A stretch of 64,000 nucleotides of DNA from Flavihumibacter sp. ZG627 (GTDB lineage: Bacteria; Bacteroidota; Bacteroidia; Chitinophagales; Chitinophagaceae): positions 88,521 through 152,520 of the forward strand of contig NZ_JPHF01000009.1 in the NCBI RefSeq assembly GCF_000814325.1, in the 5' to 3' direction. The notes beneath the pieces were generated by a model. That model was not told the DNA's origin. It did not search any database and saw only the letters and a program-made list of their open reading frames with translations. A program made the position numbers and the translations under genes. Shown here piece by piece: positions 1 to 9,221 of this stretch. Each line of letters starts with the position of its first letter. Position 1 is the stretch's first letter.

Positions 1-1122
1 CCCGCCAATTCCTAATGGATGAACAGCGCATGCCGGCTTACCATGAGCAATTGATGGGCAGATCTCCAGCATATGTGAGCCAAGCACCATAGGGTTTGCC
101 GGATCGAAATGATAAGTATAATCTTCCATAAAAGAATTTCCTCCCTGTAGTCCGGTTCCCATCACCTTCATGGCGCGTACCAGTGCTGCAGTTTTCCAAT
201 CGCCCTCACCTCCAAAGCCATACCCTTCAGCCATCAGACGCTGTGTGGCGATACCGGGCAGCTGCACCATTCCATGGAGGTCTTCAAAAGTATCTGTAAA
301 CCCTTTAAAGCCCCCCTGCTCAAGAAAATACCGCAATCCAATTTCAATTCTGGCTGCTTCTTTCAGAGAGGAACGTTGCGAACCATTTTTGCTTAATACA
401 TCTACCAGCTTGTACTGTTCATCGTATTCCTGGCAAAGCCGATCAATGTCTGCATCTGAAACTTCAGAAATAACTTTTACCAGGTCACCTATCCCATAAG
501 TGTTGACGGAATAACCGAATTTTAGTTCAGCCTCTACTTTATCGCCTTCTGTAACTGCCACTTGGCGCATGTTGTCTCCAAATCGGGCAAATTTTGCACC
601 CTGCCAATCGGCCCATCCGGCGGCAGCCCTTGCCCATACATTGATGCGTTCATGCACTGCAGGATCTTCCCAATGGCCAACAACCACTTTACGGCGCATA
701 TGCATGCGGGTCATCATGAAACCGAACTCACGATCGCCATGAGCACTCTGGTTCAGGTTCATAAAATCCATGTCGATCTGTGACCATGGTATATCCCGAT
801 TGAATTGGGTGTGCAGATGAAGTAATGGCTTCTGCAATATTTTTAACCCCCTGATCCACATCTTGGATGGAGAGAAAGTATGCATCCAGGTGATCACACC
901 GATACAATTTTTTGCATTATTCACTTCCTGGCAAATCGAAAATATTTCATCAGTTGTGGTTAAAATCGGCTTATACACTACTGTAACAGGTATGGATGTA
1001 GCAGCACTAAGTGATCTGGTAATTGTTTGCGAATGCTCAGCAACCCGTTTTAATGTCTCTTCTCCGTAAAGATGCTGGCTTCCTGTAAGGAACCAGACCT
1101 CAAGATGTTTGAGGGAACCCAT
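1..1122 (-). CDS. araA: L-arabinose isomerase, C-terminus cut by window edge
   Basis: Converts L-arabinose to L-ribulose in the cytoplasm, the first step of the isomerase pathway. The frame is open from an ATG at 1120-1122 to the left edge (374 codons of about 500). The N-terminus reads [20 protein letters not shown], typical of AraA. Glu306 (in GEGDWK), Glu333 (in FMEDYTYHF) and His350 (in GSHMLE) fall at the same numbers as the metal and catalytic residues of the E. coli enzyme; the fourth ligand, near residue 450, lies outside the window. It is the last visible gene of the araB-araD-araA unit, starting 40 bases after araD. Confidence 0.95.
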   Translation of the reverse strand, partial: MGSLKHLEVWFLTGSQHLYGEETLKRVAEHSQTITRSLSAATSIPVTVVYKPILTTTDEIFSICQEVNNAKNCIGVITWMHTFSPSKMWIRGLKILQKPLLHLHTQFNRDIPWSQIDMDFMNLNQSAHGDREFGFMMTRMHMRRKVVVGHWEDPAVHERINVWARAAAGWADWQGAKFARFGDNMRQVAVTEGDKVEAELKFGYSVNTYGIGDLVKVISEVSDADIDRLCQEYDEQYKLVDVLSKNGSQRSSLKEAARIEIGLRYFLEQGGFKGFTDTFEDLHGMVQLPGIATQRLMAEGYGFGGEGDWKTAALVRAMKVMGTGLQGGNSFMEDYTYHFDPANPMVLGSHMLEICPSIAHGKPACAVHPLGIGG

Positions 1123-1162
1123 GTTTATTATATTTTGATGGCTTGTTGTAATTCGAAATTAT

Positions 1163-1855
1163 TTATTGGCCGTAATAAGCATTATCGCCGTGTTTCCGGT
1201 CATAGTGTTTTTTGATCAGTGCATCTTTTAATCTTGTTGCATTCGGATTGATTTGTTCTGTATATAGGGCCATTTTTGCCACTGTCTCAAGAACAGCACA
1301 GTTATAAACTGCCTTAGCTGCATTCTTACCCCAGGTAAAAGGTGCATGGTTACCCACCAGTATCATTTCTACTTCTTTAAAATCAAGATTGCGTTCTTTG
1401 AAACATTCCATTATCTGAAAACCTGTCTGGTATTCATAATCGCCCTGTATCATTGAATCAGGCATAGGAGCTGCACAAGGAATATCAACCGTTGTATGAT
1501 CTGCATGCGTAGTTCCGAAAATTGGGATATCCCTTTGTGCCTGCGCCCATGCGGTAGCATAAGTGGAATGTGTATGAGCTATTCCTCCTATACCTTCCCA
1601 GTGATTATATAATACGGCATGTGTTTGAGTATCAGAGGATGGTCGTAGATCACCATCCACTACTTTACCATCAAAATCCACTATGACCATTGCATCTGCA
1701 GTTAGCTGATCATAAGGAACGCCACTTGGCTTGATCGCAAAAACCCTCCGACTCCTATCTGCAGCACTTACATTTCCAAAGGTGAAAAGCACCAGGCCGA
1801 GCCTGGGCAACTGCATATTTGCCTCAAAGGCTTCTTGTCGAATCTGATGAAACAT
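1163..1855 (-). CDS. araD: L-ribulose-5-phosphate 4-epimerase
   Basis: Class II aldolase-fold epimerase that turns L-ribulose-5-phosphate into D-xylulose-5-phosphate, joining arabinose catabolism to the pentose phosphate pathway. At 230 residues it has the usual length of the family. The metal-binding histidine pair is in the HTHSTYATAWAQ segment, followed by the GTTHADHTTVDIPC block, and the third histidine sits in the C-terminal half (GNHAPFTWG). It starts 11 bases after araB and precedes araA, so the three are almost certainly one transcript. Confidence 0.95.
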   Translation of the reverse strand: MFHQIRQEAFEANMQLPRLGLVLFTFGNVSAADRSRRVFAIKPSGVPYDQLTADAMVIVDFDGKVVDGDLRPSSDTQTHAVLYNHWEGIGGIAHTHSTYATAWAQAQRDIPIFGTTHADHTTVDIPCAAPMPDSMIQGDYEYQTGFQIMECFKERNLDFKEVEMILVGNHAPFTWGKNAAKAVYNCAVLETVAKMALYTEQINPNATRLKDALIKKHYDRKHGDNAYYGQ

Positions 1856-1866
1856 AGATAATTACA

Positions 1867-3570
1867 TTAATTATTAACAGGTGATGTCTCTGCAGTATTT
1901 ATGGTTTGGTAGGTTGCAATGTAATTACCCAGTTCCAGGTAACGCTGGTACCTTCTTTCATAATGATTGGCATTCTTAGGATCAGGATAGTATTCTGCAT
2001 CAAATCCCTGCCCCATTATATCCATTGCATCTTCCACTTTACCAAAAATGCCTGCAGCAGTAGCGGCAAACATGGCAGCTCCCGCGGCACAGGTCTGTTC
2101 TGACCGATGAATTCGTATAGGCATTTGCATAACATCAGACATCACCTGCATAATATAGGGCGACTTTCTTGCCACACCGCCTAATCCAATTAACCCCTTC
2201 ACAGGAACACCCTGTTCATTAAAACGATCGACGATTGCCCTTGCGCCAAAACATGTAGCTTCAATCAGCGAGCGAAGTATCCTTGGAGCATCTGTTCCCA
2301 GGTGCAGCCCCGTTATGGTGGCCTTCAAGAGTTGATTGGCATCCGGCGTGCGACGTCCGTTCAGCCAGTCAATTGCCAGTTCATCGTTTTCATCCAGCGG
2401 CAATGCAGCGGCCTGTTGCGAAACTTCCTTTATGAATCGTTCATTCAGTTCTTCTTCCAGGATCGCAGCCAAACCAGCATCAATATGCGATGATGTACGC
2501 AACATTTTACCGATGGATTGTGTGGTCATTTTTCTAAACCATGCATATGTATCGCCAAAGGCCGACTGGCCCGCCTCCATGCCCATCATGCCCGGGATAA
2601 CTGAACCTGGCACCTGCCCGCAAATACCCTCTACCAAGATATGCTCTACTTCATCAATAGGCGCCACCAACATATCGCAGGTAGAGGTGCCCATCACTTT
2701 ACTCAGATGATAAGGTTCTATCTGTCCACCCACGGCACCCATATGCGCATCAAAAGCTCCTATACCAATTATAACATCAGTTGATAATCCAAGTTTCTCT
2801 GCCCATTCAATTGAAAGATTACCTGCTGCCTTGTCGGCGGTAAAGGTTTCTGTAAATAATCGTGATCTGTATCCGGAAAGCAAAGGATCAAGGGAGCTAA
2901 AGAAACTATCGGGAGGTAGCCCATCAAATTCTTTTGCCCAAAGGGCTTTATGGCCTGCTGAACAAACACCCCGCTTTAACTGAGTAACATCAGTGCCACC
3001 TGTTAAAAGAAAAGGTATCCAATCACATTGCTCAACCCAGGAATAATAGCTACCGCGAACAGCCGGGTCAGTACGAAGGATATGAAGCAATTTTGCCCAA
3101 AACCATTCGGATGAATAAATTCCGCCAACAAAGTCGAGGTAATTGATATCGAATTTCAATGCATGTTCATTTATCTCCGCTGCTTCCCTAACAGAAGTAT
3201 GGTCTTTCCATAAAATGAACATTGCGTTGGGATTATTCTCAAATTCAGGGCTGAGGGCCAGAGGAGTGCCCGTGCGATCTACAGCAACCGGGGTGGATCC
3301 TGTTGTATCAACAGAAATGGCTTTTACTCTTGAAGCAACTGCAGTTCCCGCAATACGAAGGCATTCATTCACCGTTTCCTCCAACCCTTCAATATAATCC
3401 AAAGGATGCTGACGGAAACGGCTTGATGCCGCATCACAATAAAGACCATCCCTCCAGCGGGGGTAATAATATACAGAAGAGGAAACTTCAGCACCAGTGG
3501 CTGTATCTACAATTACCGACCGAACTGAGTCCGTGCCGTAATCAACCCCAATGACAAACAAATCTGACAT
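1867..3570 (-). CDS. araB: Ribulokinase, FGGY family
   Basis: Phosphorylates L-ribulose to L-ribulose-5-phosphate using ATP. The 567-residue protein has the FGGY-kinase N-terminal phosphate loop (VIGVDYGTDSVRSVIVD) and the C-terminal ATPase-domain signature (GLGGVARKSPYIMQVMSDVM), with a length typical of AraB. It is the first gene of the araBDA unit. The 121-base gap upstream contains a 21-base palindrome (3624-3644) that also occurs in front of susC at 17131-17155, which suggests its own promoter under shared arabinose control. Confidence 0.95.
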   Translation of the reverse strand: MSDLFVIGVDYGTDSVRSVIVDTATGAEVSSSVYYYPRWRDGLYCDAASSRFRQHPLDYIEGLEETVNECLRIAGTAVASRVKAISVDTTGSTPVAVDRTGTPLALSPEFENNPNAMFILWKDHTSVREAAEINEHALKFDINYLDFVGGIYSSEWFWAKLLHILRTDPAVRGSYYSWVEQCDWIPFLLTGGTDVTQLKRGVCSAGHKALWAKEFDGLPPDSFFSSLDPLLSGYRSRLFTETFTADKAAGNLSIEWAEKLGLSTDVIIGIGAFDAHMGAVGGQIEPYHLSKVMGTSTCDMLVAPIDEVEHILVEGICGQVPGSVIPGMMGMEAGQSAFGDTYAWFRKMTTQSIGKMLRTSSHIDAGLAAILEEELNERFIKEVSQQAAALPLDENDELAIDWLNGRRTPDANQLLKATITGLHLGTDAPRILRSLIEATCFGARAIVDRFNEQGVPVKGLIGLGGVARKSPYIMQVMSDVMQMPIRIHRSEQTCAAGAAMFAATAAGIFGKVEDAMDIMGQGFDAEYYPDPKNANHYERRYQRYLELGNYIATYQTINTAETSPVNN

Positions 3571-3623
3571 ATTCTTCTTATTATGACATGCAATTCAGTG
3601 CCAATATACAACTAAATTAATAT

Positions 3624-3644
3624 TAAATGTATATTTTACATTTA
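3624..3644. promoter_or_regulatory. Palindromic operator upstream of araB
   Basis: TAAATGT, a 7-base spacer (ATATTTT), then ACATTTA: a perfect inverted repeat 54 bases before the araB start. The surrounding 25 bases (3622-3646) match the palindrome upstream of susC (17131-17155) at 22 of 25 positions, including most of the spacer. This is the expected form of an operator for an arabinose-responsive repressor. Bacteroides AraR, of the NrtR/Nudix family, is the natural candidate, but no regulator gene for this locus is inside the window. Confidence 0.7.
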
Positions 3645-3691
3645 TTTATTAGTTTCTTTCCATAGAGTCGCAGAGTCCATACAGCGAGTGG

Positions 3692-4342
3692 TTATAGCTG
3701 ATTAAAATCGGCTATAAATCGAATGATATTGTTATAGTTCCTGAATTCGCTTTCATCATGCATGGTGGTTAATACCACGCATTTCATCCCCGCATTCTGA
3801 GCTGCTTCAACTCCTTTTGGTGCGTCTTCGAAAACCACACATTCAGAGGCACTTAATCCCAGTTGGGAGGCACATTTCAGGTATGTATCAGGATGAGGTT
3901 TACTTACCATCACATCGTGTGCACTCACAACAACATCAAAATAATGGCGGATTTGCAGGTTGTCCAGTACAAAATCAATATTAAAGGGGATAGCAGCTGA
4001 ACCAATCGCCATTTTTATTCCTTTTTGTTTCAATTCATCAAGCAAACGGGGTAAACCATCAATAAGTTTAAGCGCTGGGTAAAATGCCGACTGGTAACGT
4101 CTCTCCTTTTCCATAGAAAGCTCCTTCATTTCAAGATCGCTGAATCTAGCTTCGCCAAAGATCCTTACCAGGAGCTCTTCATTTTTCCCATACATTTCAG
4201 CTTTCAATCTCTCATAATCCAGAGCTGCTCCAAGATCATCATTAAGTATTGATGACCAGGCCTGCACATGGTAGGCCATATCATCTATCATGGTACCATT
4301 CAGATCAAACAAGTAAGCCTTAAACTGCGGGAGTAGGATCAT
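3692..4342 (-). CDS. HAD-superfamily phosphatase, beta-phosphoglucomutase-like
   Basis: A 216-residue HAD hydrolase with an inserted helical cap. Motif I is FDLNGTMIDD: the nucleophile Asp is present, but the usual second Asp (DxD) is Asn. Motif II is near GSAAIP, motif III has the Lys of VSKPHPDTYL, and motif IV is VFEDAPKG. Only two bases separate it from the transaldolase-like gene upstream, so it is co-transcribed with the arabinan genes. A sugar-phosphate phosphatase or mutase acting on pentose intermediates is plausible; the substrate cannot be read from sequence. Confidence 0.8.
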   Translation of the reverse strand: MILLPQFKAYLFDLNGTMIDDMAYHVQAWSSILNDDLGAALDYERLKAEMYGKNEELLVRIFGEARFSDLEMKELSMEKERRYQSAFYPALKLIDGLPRLLDELKQKGIKMAIGSAAIPFNIDFVLDNLQIRHYFDVVVSAHDVMVSKPHPDTYLKCASQLGLSASECVVFEDAPKGVEAAQNAGMKCVVLTTMHDESEFRNYNNIIRFIADFNQL

Positions 4343-4344
4343 AG

Positions 4345-4995
4345 TTACATTTTCTTTGCATCTTCCAGGAATTTCGCAAGTCCGATATCTGTAAGTGGAT
4401 GCTTAAGCAAGCCAAGGATAGGATCCAGGGGCGAGGTGATCACATGAGCACCGGCTTCAGCGCAATCAATTATATGGTTAGCATTACGTATTGATGCTGC
4501 CAGTATCTGGGATTTAAATCCCTGTACCGCATATATAGAAGAGATCTGGCTGATAAGCTGCATCCCATCCCATCCACTATCATCAATACGCCCTATAAAA
4601 GGCGATACATAAGTGGCACCCGCCTTTGCAGCAAGTATCGCCTGTCCGGCAGAAAAGATCAAAGTACAATTGGTTTTGATGCCATTATCAGTAAACCACT
4701 TGATGGCCTTCACCCCATCTTTGATCATTGGCACTTTTACAACGATGTTTGGATGCAATGCGGCCAACACTTTTCCTTCCTCAATTATTGTATTGAAATC
4801 TGTCCCTAATACTTCCGCACTAATATCACCTTCAACAATCTCACAAATATTTCTGTAATGTTGAAGAACGGCCTCATTGCCTTTGATGCCTTCTTTAGCC
4901 ATCAGGGAAGGGTTGGTTGTTACACCATCCAGAATACCTAATGCATTCGCCTCTCTTATCTGATCAAGGTTTGCTGTGTCAATAAAAAACTTCAT
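4345..4995 (-). CDS. Transaldolase / fructose-6-phosphate aldolase family protein
   Basis: A short (216-residue) transaldolase of the TalC/FSA subfamily. It opens with MKFFIDTANLDQIREAN and contains DGVTTNPSLMAKEG, the Schiff-base lysine in VVKVPMI, and the TNCTLIFSAGQA and YVSPFIGRIDD blocks. In this operon it most likely serves the pentose phosphate pathway, recycling the xylulose-5-phosphate made by AraBDA. It starts 30 bases after galM and ends two bases before the HAD gene. The family includes both transaldolases and true aldolases, so the exact activity is open. Confidence 0.9.
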   Translation of the reverse strand: MKFFIDTANLDQIREANALGILDGVTTNPSLMAKEGIKGNEAVLQHYRNICEIVEGDISAEVLGTDFNTIIEEGKVLAALHPNIVVKVPMIKDGVKAIKWFTDNGIKTNCTLIFSAGQAILAAKAGATYVSPFIGRIDDSGWDGMQLISQISSIYAVQGFKSQILAASIRNANHIIDCAEAGAHVITSPLDPILGLLKHPLTDIGLAKFLEDAKKM

Positions 4996-5025
4996 CTGCC
5001 GCTGTTTTCTGTTTGGTTATTAATT

Positions 5026-6177
5026 CTATTTAAGTCCTGCTTTATATATTGTTTCAGTATGATATTTTTGTCCGGGTTGCAGAATAGTTGAGGGAAATTC
5101 TTTCTTATTCGGAGAGTCGGGAAAGTGTTGTGTTTCCAGACAAAGTGCCGTATGAAGATTAACCGGATTACCAGTATGATTGATAAATTTACCATCAAGG
5201 AAATTGCCTGAATAGAATTGCAATCCTGGTTCTGTTGTATGCACCTGAAGGTAGCGTCCGCTCAATGTATCAGTAAGTGTTGCCACCTGTGCTAATGATC
5301 CCTCTTTATTATTGAGCACCCAGTTATGGTCATAGCCTCCGGGAACCTGTGCTATCCTTCTCCCAATAGTAGTAGGGGTTGTAAAATCAAAGGGTGTTCC
5401 GGCTACTGCACGTATTTCCCCGGTTGGTATGAGACCTTTGTCCACTGGTGTATAAGCCACCGCATCGATCTGGAGCTCGTGATCCAAAATAGTTTTCATT
5501 ACATCACCAGTAAGATTGAAATAACTATGATTGGTAAGATTCACCGGTGTGGGTTTATCCGTTGTTGCATCATAAACAATCCGTAATTCATCATTATCAG
5601 ACAACGTATACATAACTGTTACCTTAAGGTTGCCCGGATAGCCCTCCTCTCCATCTTTGCTTTCATACCGAAGCGTAATTGATGGGATGCTGTCAACTAA
5701 AGCATCCGCCACCCAAACTACTTTATCAAATCCCTTTTCACCACCATGGAGATGATTTTCTCCATCGTTTGTGGCAAGCGTATAAGTGTCCTTTCCTATA
5801 GTAAATTTTCCACCCCCAATTCTGTTTCCATAACGGCCTATGATCGCGCCAAAATAGGGTGGGCTTTGCAAATAGGGGGACAAACTATCAAAACCCACAA
5901 CAATACTGCTATAATTTCCGGTTTTATCTTTTGTTTCAAATGCCGTAACAATCGCGCCGTAATTGGTAATCTTAACTGAGGTCCCATTTTTATTGATCAA
6001 TGTATAAAGATCTACTTCCCTGTTATCAAACATTCCCCATGATGCTTTATGAATTCCGGGGTCGGGAGATCCCTTCTTAATCAATTGTTCTCCTGATTCT
6101 TTTTGCTCCTCATTTTTACAGGAAGGAGTAGTTAATGCCAGGGCCCCTGCGGCAAGTAATAAAGTCATTATTTTCAT
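5026..6177 (-). CDS. galM: Aldose 1-epimerase (mutarotase), predicted lipoprotein
   Basis: Interconverts the alpha and beta anomers of free sugars, here probably arabinose released by the GH43 and GH51 enzymes. I chose the ATG at 6177 because the protein then begins MKIMTLLLAAGALALTTPSC, a lipoprotein signal ending in a lipobox Cys; an in-frame ATG at 6228 would overlap the GH43 gene and spoil the signal. Family residues are visible in NHLHGG (catalytic His), NHSYFNLTG (second His) and ETQHFPDSPN (catalytic Glu). Length is 383 residues. It lies 25 bases after the GH43 gene. Confidence 0.92.
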   Translation of the reverse strand: MKIMTLLLAAGALALTTPSCKNEEQKESGEQLIKKGSPDPGIHKASWGMFDNREVDLYTLINKNGTSVKITNYGAIVTAFETKDKTGNYSSIVVGFDSLSPYLQSPPYFGAIIGRYGNRIGGGKFTIGKDTYTLATNDGENHLHGGEKGFDKVVWVADALVDSIPSITLRYESKDGEEGYPGNLKVTVMYTLSDNDELRIVYDATTDKPTPVNLTNHSYFNLTGDVMKTILDHELQIDAVAYTPVDKGLIPTGEIRAVAGTPFDFTTPTTIGRRIAQVPGGYDHNWVLNNKEGSLAQVATLTDTLSGRYLQVHTTEPGLQFYSGNFLDGKFINHTGNPVNLHTALCLETQHFPDSPNKKEFPSTILQPGQKYHTETIYKAGLK

Positions 6178-6202
6178 ATTAACATCGTTTATTTTTATTT
6201 GG

Positions 6203-7192
6203 TTAGCGGGGCACGAATGGCCATCCATTTCGCCATTGCATCTCGTGAATTATTAGCTTTGGCCTGCCGTTATCATTGGCATCGTACCCATGACAAACAA
6301 GATAATCCTTTCCTCCCTCCGATACAACAGCATTATGGCCTACGCCATACCATTGACGGTTGCCTTCAAAAACAGTGGTTCCTCCTCCAAGGTTCATGGC
6401 TAAGCCATCCCAATCCATATATGGACCTTCAAGTTTTTCGGACCTTCCAACAACTATCTTATAAGTACTGCGTTCACCCCTGCAGCAATAATCAAATGAA
6501 ACGAAGAGATAATAATAATTATCTCTCTTTATGATAAATGGCGCTTCAATTGCGGCATCACCGGCTGCAGTATCGGGCAAATAATAACTGCGCTGCCTTG
6601 CTGCCACAGTAAACCATTGTTCTGGAATTGCGGGGGCATCCTGGTCATTATTAAGTCTTACCAGTTTCATTCCATTCCAGAATGAGCCAAATACCAGCCA
6701 GGGTTGACTATTATCATCTCGGATAAGATTGGGATCAATAGCATTCCACATATCCCGACCAGGTACAGATTGGATGACCTTTCCCTTATCTATCCATTTA
6801 AAATCAGCAGATGACGGATCCAGTGTTTTATTAACTGCAACACCAATTGCCGATGTGTTCTTTCCAAAGGCAGATACACTGTAATACAGAAAATAGTTCT
6901 TTCCATCAAAGCTTATATCCGGCGCCCAAGTATGCCCGCGGTAACCTGGAATGGTTTGGACAGCCCATTGAGGTGGTTCGGAAAATACCGGCTTTTCAGG
7001 CTTCCAGTTCTTCATATCTGCTGAACTCCATACACTGATTCCCATTCCAGTTGCAAATAAATACCATTTGCCCTTTTCTTTAATAAGCACCGGATCATGC
7101 ACAGATATTTGTGAGGGCATGGCAGGCTGTGCCATAGCCATGCAAGACAAAAGCAATAAAGAAGTAAAGATTAAAATATTGAGACGGCTCAT
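6203..7192 (-). CDS. GH43 family arabinan endo-1,5-alpha-L-arabinosidase-like enzyme
   Basis: A single-domain five-bladed propeller hydrolase of 329 residues. The catalytic base Asp is in HDPVLI, the pKa-modulating Asp in WNAIDPNLI, and the acid Glu in EAPFII; GVGHNAVV near the C-terminus is also typical of arabinanases. The N-terminus is a secretion signal that could be cut as a lipoprotein (LLLLSC) or by signal peptidase I (MAMAQ). It sits between a GH51 gene and galM, co-directional, so endo-cleavage of arabinan or of imported arabino-oligosaccharides is likely. Confidence 0.9.
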   Translation of the reverse strand: MSRLNILIFTSLLLLSCMAMAQPAMPSQISVHDPVLIKEKGKWYLFATGMGISVWSSADMKNWKPEKPVFSEPPQWAVQTIPGYRGHTWAPDISFDGKNYFLYYSVSAFGKNTSAIGVAVNKTLDPSSADFKWIDKGKVIQSVPGRDMWNAIDPNLIRDDNSQPWLVFGSFWNGMKLVRLNNDQDAPAIPEQWFTVAARQRSYYLPDTAAGDAAIEAPFIIKRDNYYYLFVSFDYCCRGERSTYKIVVGRSEKLEGPYMDWDGLAMNLGGGTTVFEGNRQWYGVGHNAVVSEGGKDYLVCHGYDANDNGRPKLIIHEMQWRNGWPFVPR

Positions 7193-7238
7193 GAATGAAT
7201 TATTCGCTAATCTTAAAGTTATGCGTACCTGGAATTAA

Positions 7239-9218
7239 TCACTTCTTCAAAGCAATGCGAACTACTGTAAGCGATTGTGGTGCCAGAAGAAGCTTCATTT
7301 TAGAGCCTTTGCTTTTAATAACAGATTCAACAGGAGCCACAGTCATTGGTGAATCAATAGAATTCACAGTATTTAGATCATCGCTTTTTAAAACCAACAT
7401 TTTAAGAGAGTCATCTTTTCGCTTCACCCCCTTGATTTTCAAATTCCTTTCCACTTGTTTCCCCGAAGCATTCACAATCTTCAAGATTAGTTCACCTTTA
7501 TCTTCATCAAGCACTGCGGAAGCATATAAACTGTCTTTACCCGTTAGTGGCAGTTGGTTTTTTGTGATTTCAACAACATGGGTACCACGATTTGTTGAAA
7601 AAAGCTTCTGTACATAATAATTGGGGGTCCCATATACTTTTAAGTTATCCACCCATATAAGATCAGGTGTCCACTGCCAACCATCTACATGCGCAAATAA
7701 AGGAGCATAAGAAGCCATATGAACCACCTCAGCATTCCTTTCTAGTCCAGTAAGAAACGCTGCTTCTGCCATTGCTGTAAGCCAGTTATTCCGGTTATTG
7801 ATGCTCACCGTTTTGTCGCTTTGGGCAGCGTACTCACCTGCAAACACTTTTGAACCTTTACGATTATAAGAATCATATCGGCCTGCGTTACTGAGAAACC
7901 ATTCCGGACGACGATAATAGTGTTCGTCTATAATATCAGCACCCATGTTGCGAAGCTCCTTATTAAGGTATTCGAATCGCTCACCTTCAGGATCAGTACC
8001 GGAACTGTTCACAATTTTAATAGATGGATACTTTTCCTTAATTGCCTTCGTAAAAATCTTTAGCCTTTCTACATACTGGGGCCCCCAATTTTCATTCCCG
8101 ACTCCAATATATTTCAGGTTGAAGGGGGAAGGATGTCCTAGTGCGATGCGAACCTTTCCCCAATACGTTGTGGCATCCCCGTTAGCAAACTCAATAAGGT
8201 CCAGTGCATCCTGAACATAGGGCTGCAGTTGATGAAGGGGAACCACCTCAGCGGTGTTGAACTGGCAGGCCATGCCACAATTAAGGATAGGCAGTGCCTC
8301 GGCACCCATATCTTCCGCCATCTGAAAATATTCGAAAAACCCTAGACCAAACGTTTGAAAATAGTCGGGTGTGGGCCTGTGCGCGAATTCCGTATTCCAC
8401 CGATTAATGATCTGCTGGCGTTGTTCAATTGGGCCGATCGTTTTTTTCCATTGATACCTTACGCCAAGATCATGACCTTCCACAATGCATCCTCCCGGAA
8501 AGCGGATAAAGCCAGGTTTCATATCAGCCAGCATCTGTACCATATCTGCGCGAAGTCCCCCCTTGCGTCCCTTCCAGGTATCAGTGGGAAAAAGAGAAAT
8601 CATATCCAGATCTATCTGGCCATTGCCTTCGAACCATATTCTGAATTGCCCTTTTGCAACAGTAGAAGTAGCATTCAAACTCACTGCACCCTGCTTCCAT
8701 TCGTTGGTAGATTCAGGAGTAAACACAGCGCTTCCAATATTTTCGCCATTGTCACTCAAGAGCTCAAGGTGCATTATCAGTCCTTTTACAGGCTGGCGAT
8801 ACCATACAGAAAAATCATATTGGAGATCTTTTTTAATTCCCATACCACGGAAACCCTCATTAGTAATACCCAGACTTCCTTTTGTTGCTGATTCAGTGCT
8901 TACACGTAAGAATCTGGGATTTTTTTCAGATTCAAATCCGCGGTTAATGACCAGGAAATTCCCCTCTTTCACCTTGCCTTCTGATTTCCATCCCATCAAT
9001 GGTTTAGTGAATTCAAAGGAACGGTTCTTCACCAATTCTGCGTACATGCCTCCATCGGCGCCAAGATTAATGTCTTCAAAAAACACTCCCCACATAGTAG
9101 GTTGTATTGGTGCAATTTTATGTTCTGCATTAACTACTATGTCTGCATTCTCTTGCGCATGCATGGCTCCATTAAATGAAAAAAGCAAGGCAACTAATAG
9201 TAAAATCCTATACATCAT
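7239..9218 (-). CDS. GH51 alpha-L-arabinofuranosidase with N-terminal CBM-like region
   Basis: A 659-residue exported enzyme (signal peptide ends near MHAQ). Roughly residues 60-190 look like a carbohydrate-binding jelly roll, followed by the GH51 barrel. The acid/base Glu is in GVGNENWGPQY and the nucleophile Glu in VFAGEYAAQ; FIRFPGGCIVEG is the conserved barrel strand. It releases terminal arabinofuranose from arabinan or arabinoxylan side chains. It differs strongly from the shorter GH51 at 10718-12295, so the two probably divide linkages or substrates. It starts three bases after the GH43 gene upstream. Confidence 0.93.
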   Translation of the reverse strand: MMYRILLLVALLFSFNGAMHAQENADIVVNAEHKIAPIQPTMWGVFFEDINLGADGGMYAELVKNRSFEFTKPLMGWKSEGKVKEGNFLVINRGFESEKNPRFLRVSTESATKGSLGITNEGFRGMGIKKDLQYDFSVWYRQPVKGLIMHLELLSDNGENIGSAVFTPESTNEWKQGAVSLNATSTVAKGQFRIWFEGNGQIDLDMISLFPTDTWKGRKGGLRADMVQMLADMKPGFIRFPGGCIVEGHDLGVRYQWKKTIGPIEQRQQIINRWNTEFAHRPTPDYFQTFGLGFFEYFQMAEDMGAEALPILNCGMACQFNTAEVVPLHQLQPYVQDALDLIEFANGDATTYWGKVRIALGHPSPFNLKYIGVGNENWGPQYVERLKIFTKAIKEKYPSIKIVNSSGTDPEGERFEYLNKELRNMGADIIDEHYYRRPEWFLSNAGRYDSYNRKGSKVFAGEYAAQSDKTVSINNRNNWLTAMAEAAFLTGLERNAEVVHMASYAPLFAHVDGWQWTPDLIWVDNLKVYGTPNYYVQKLFSTNRGTHVVEITKNQLPLTGKDSLYASAVLDEDKGELILKIVNASGKQVERNLKIKGVKRKDDSLKMLVLKSDDLNTVNSIDSPMTVAPVESVIKSKGSKMKLLLAPQSLTVVRIALKK

Positions 9219-9221
9219 TGA

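Noticed and set aside
170..1069. Three plus-strand frames at 170-499, 562-783 and 863-1069
   Set aside because: They are antisense to araA, whose partial frame is truncated only by the window edge.
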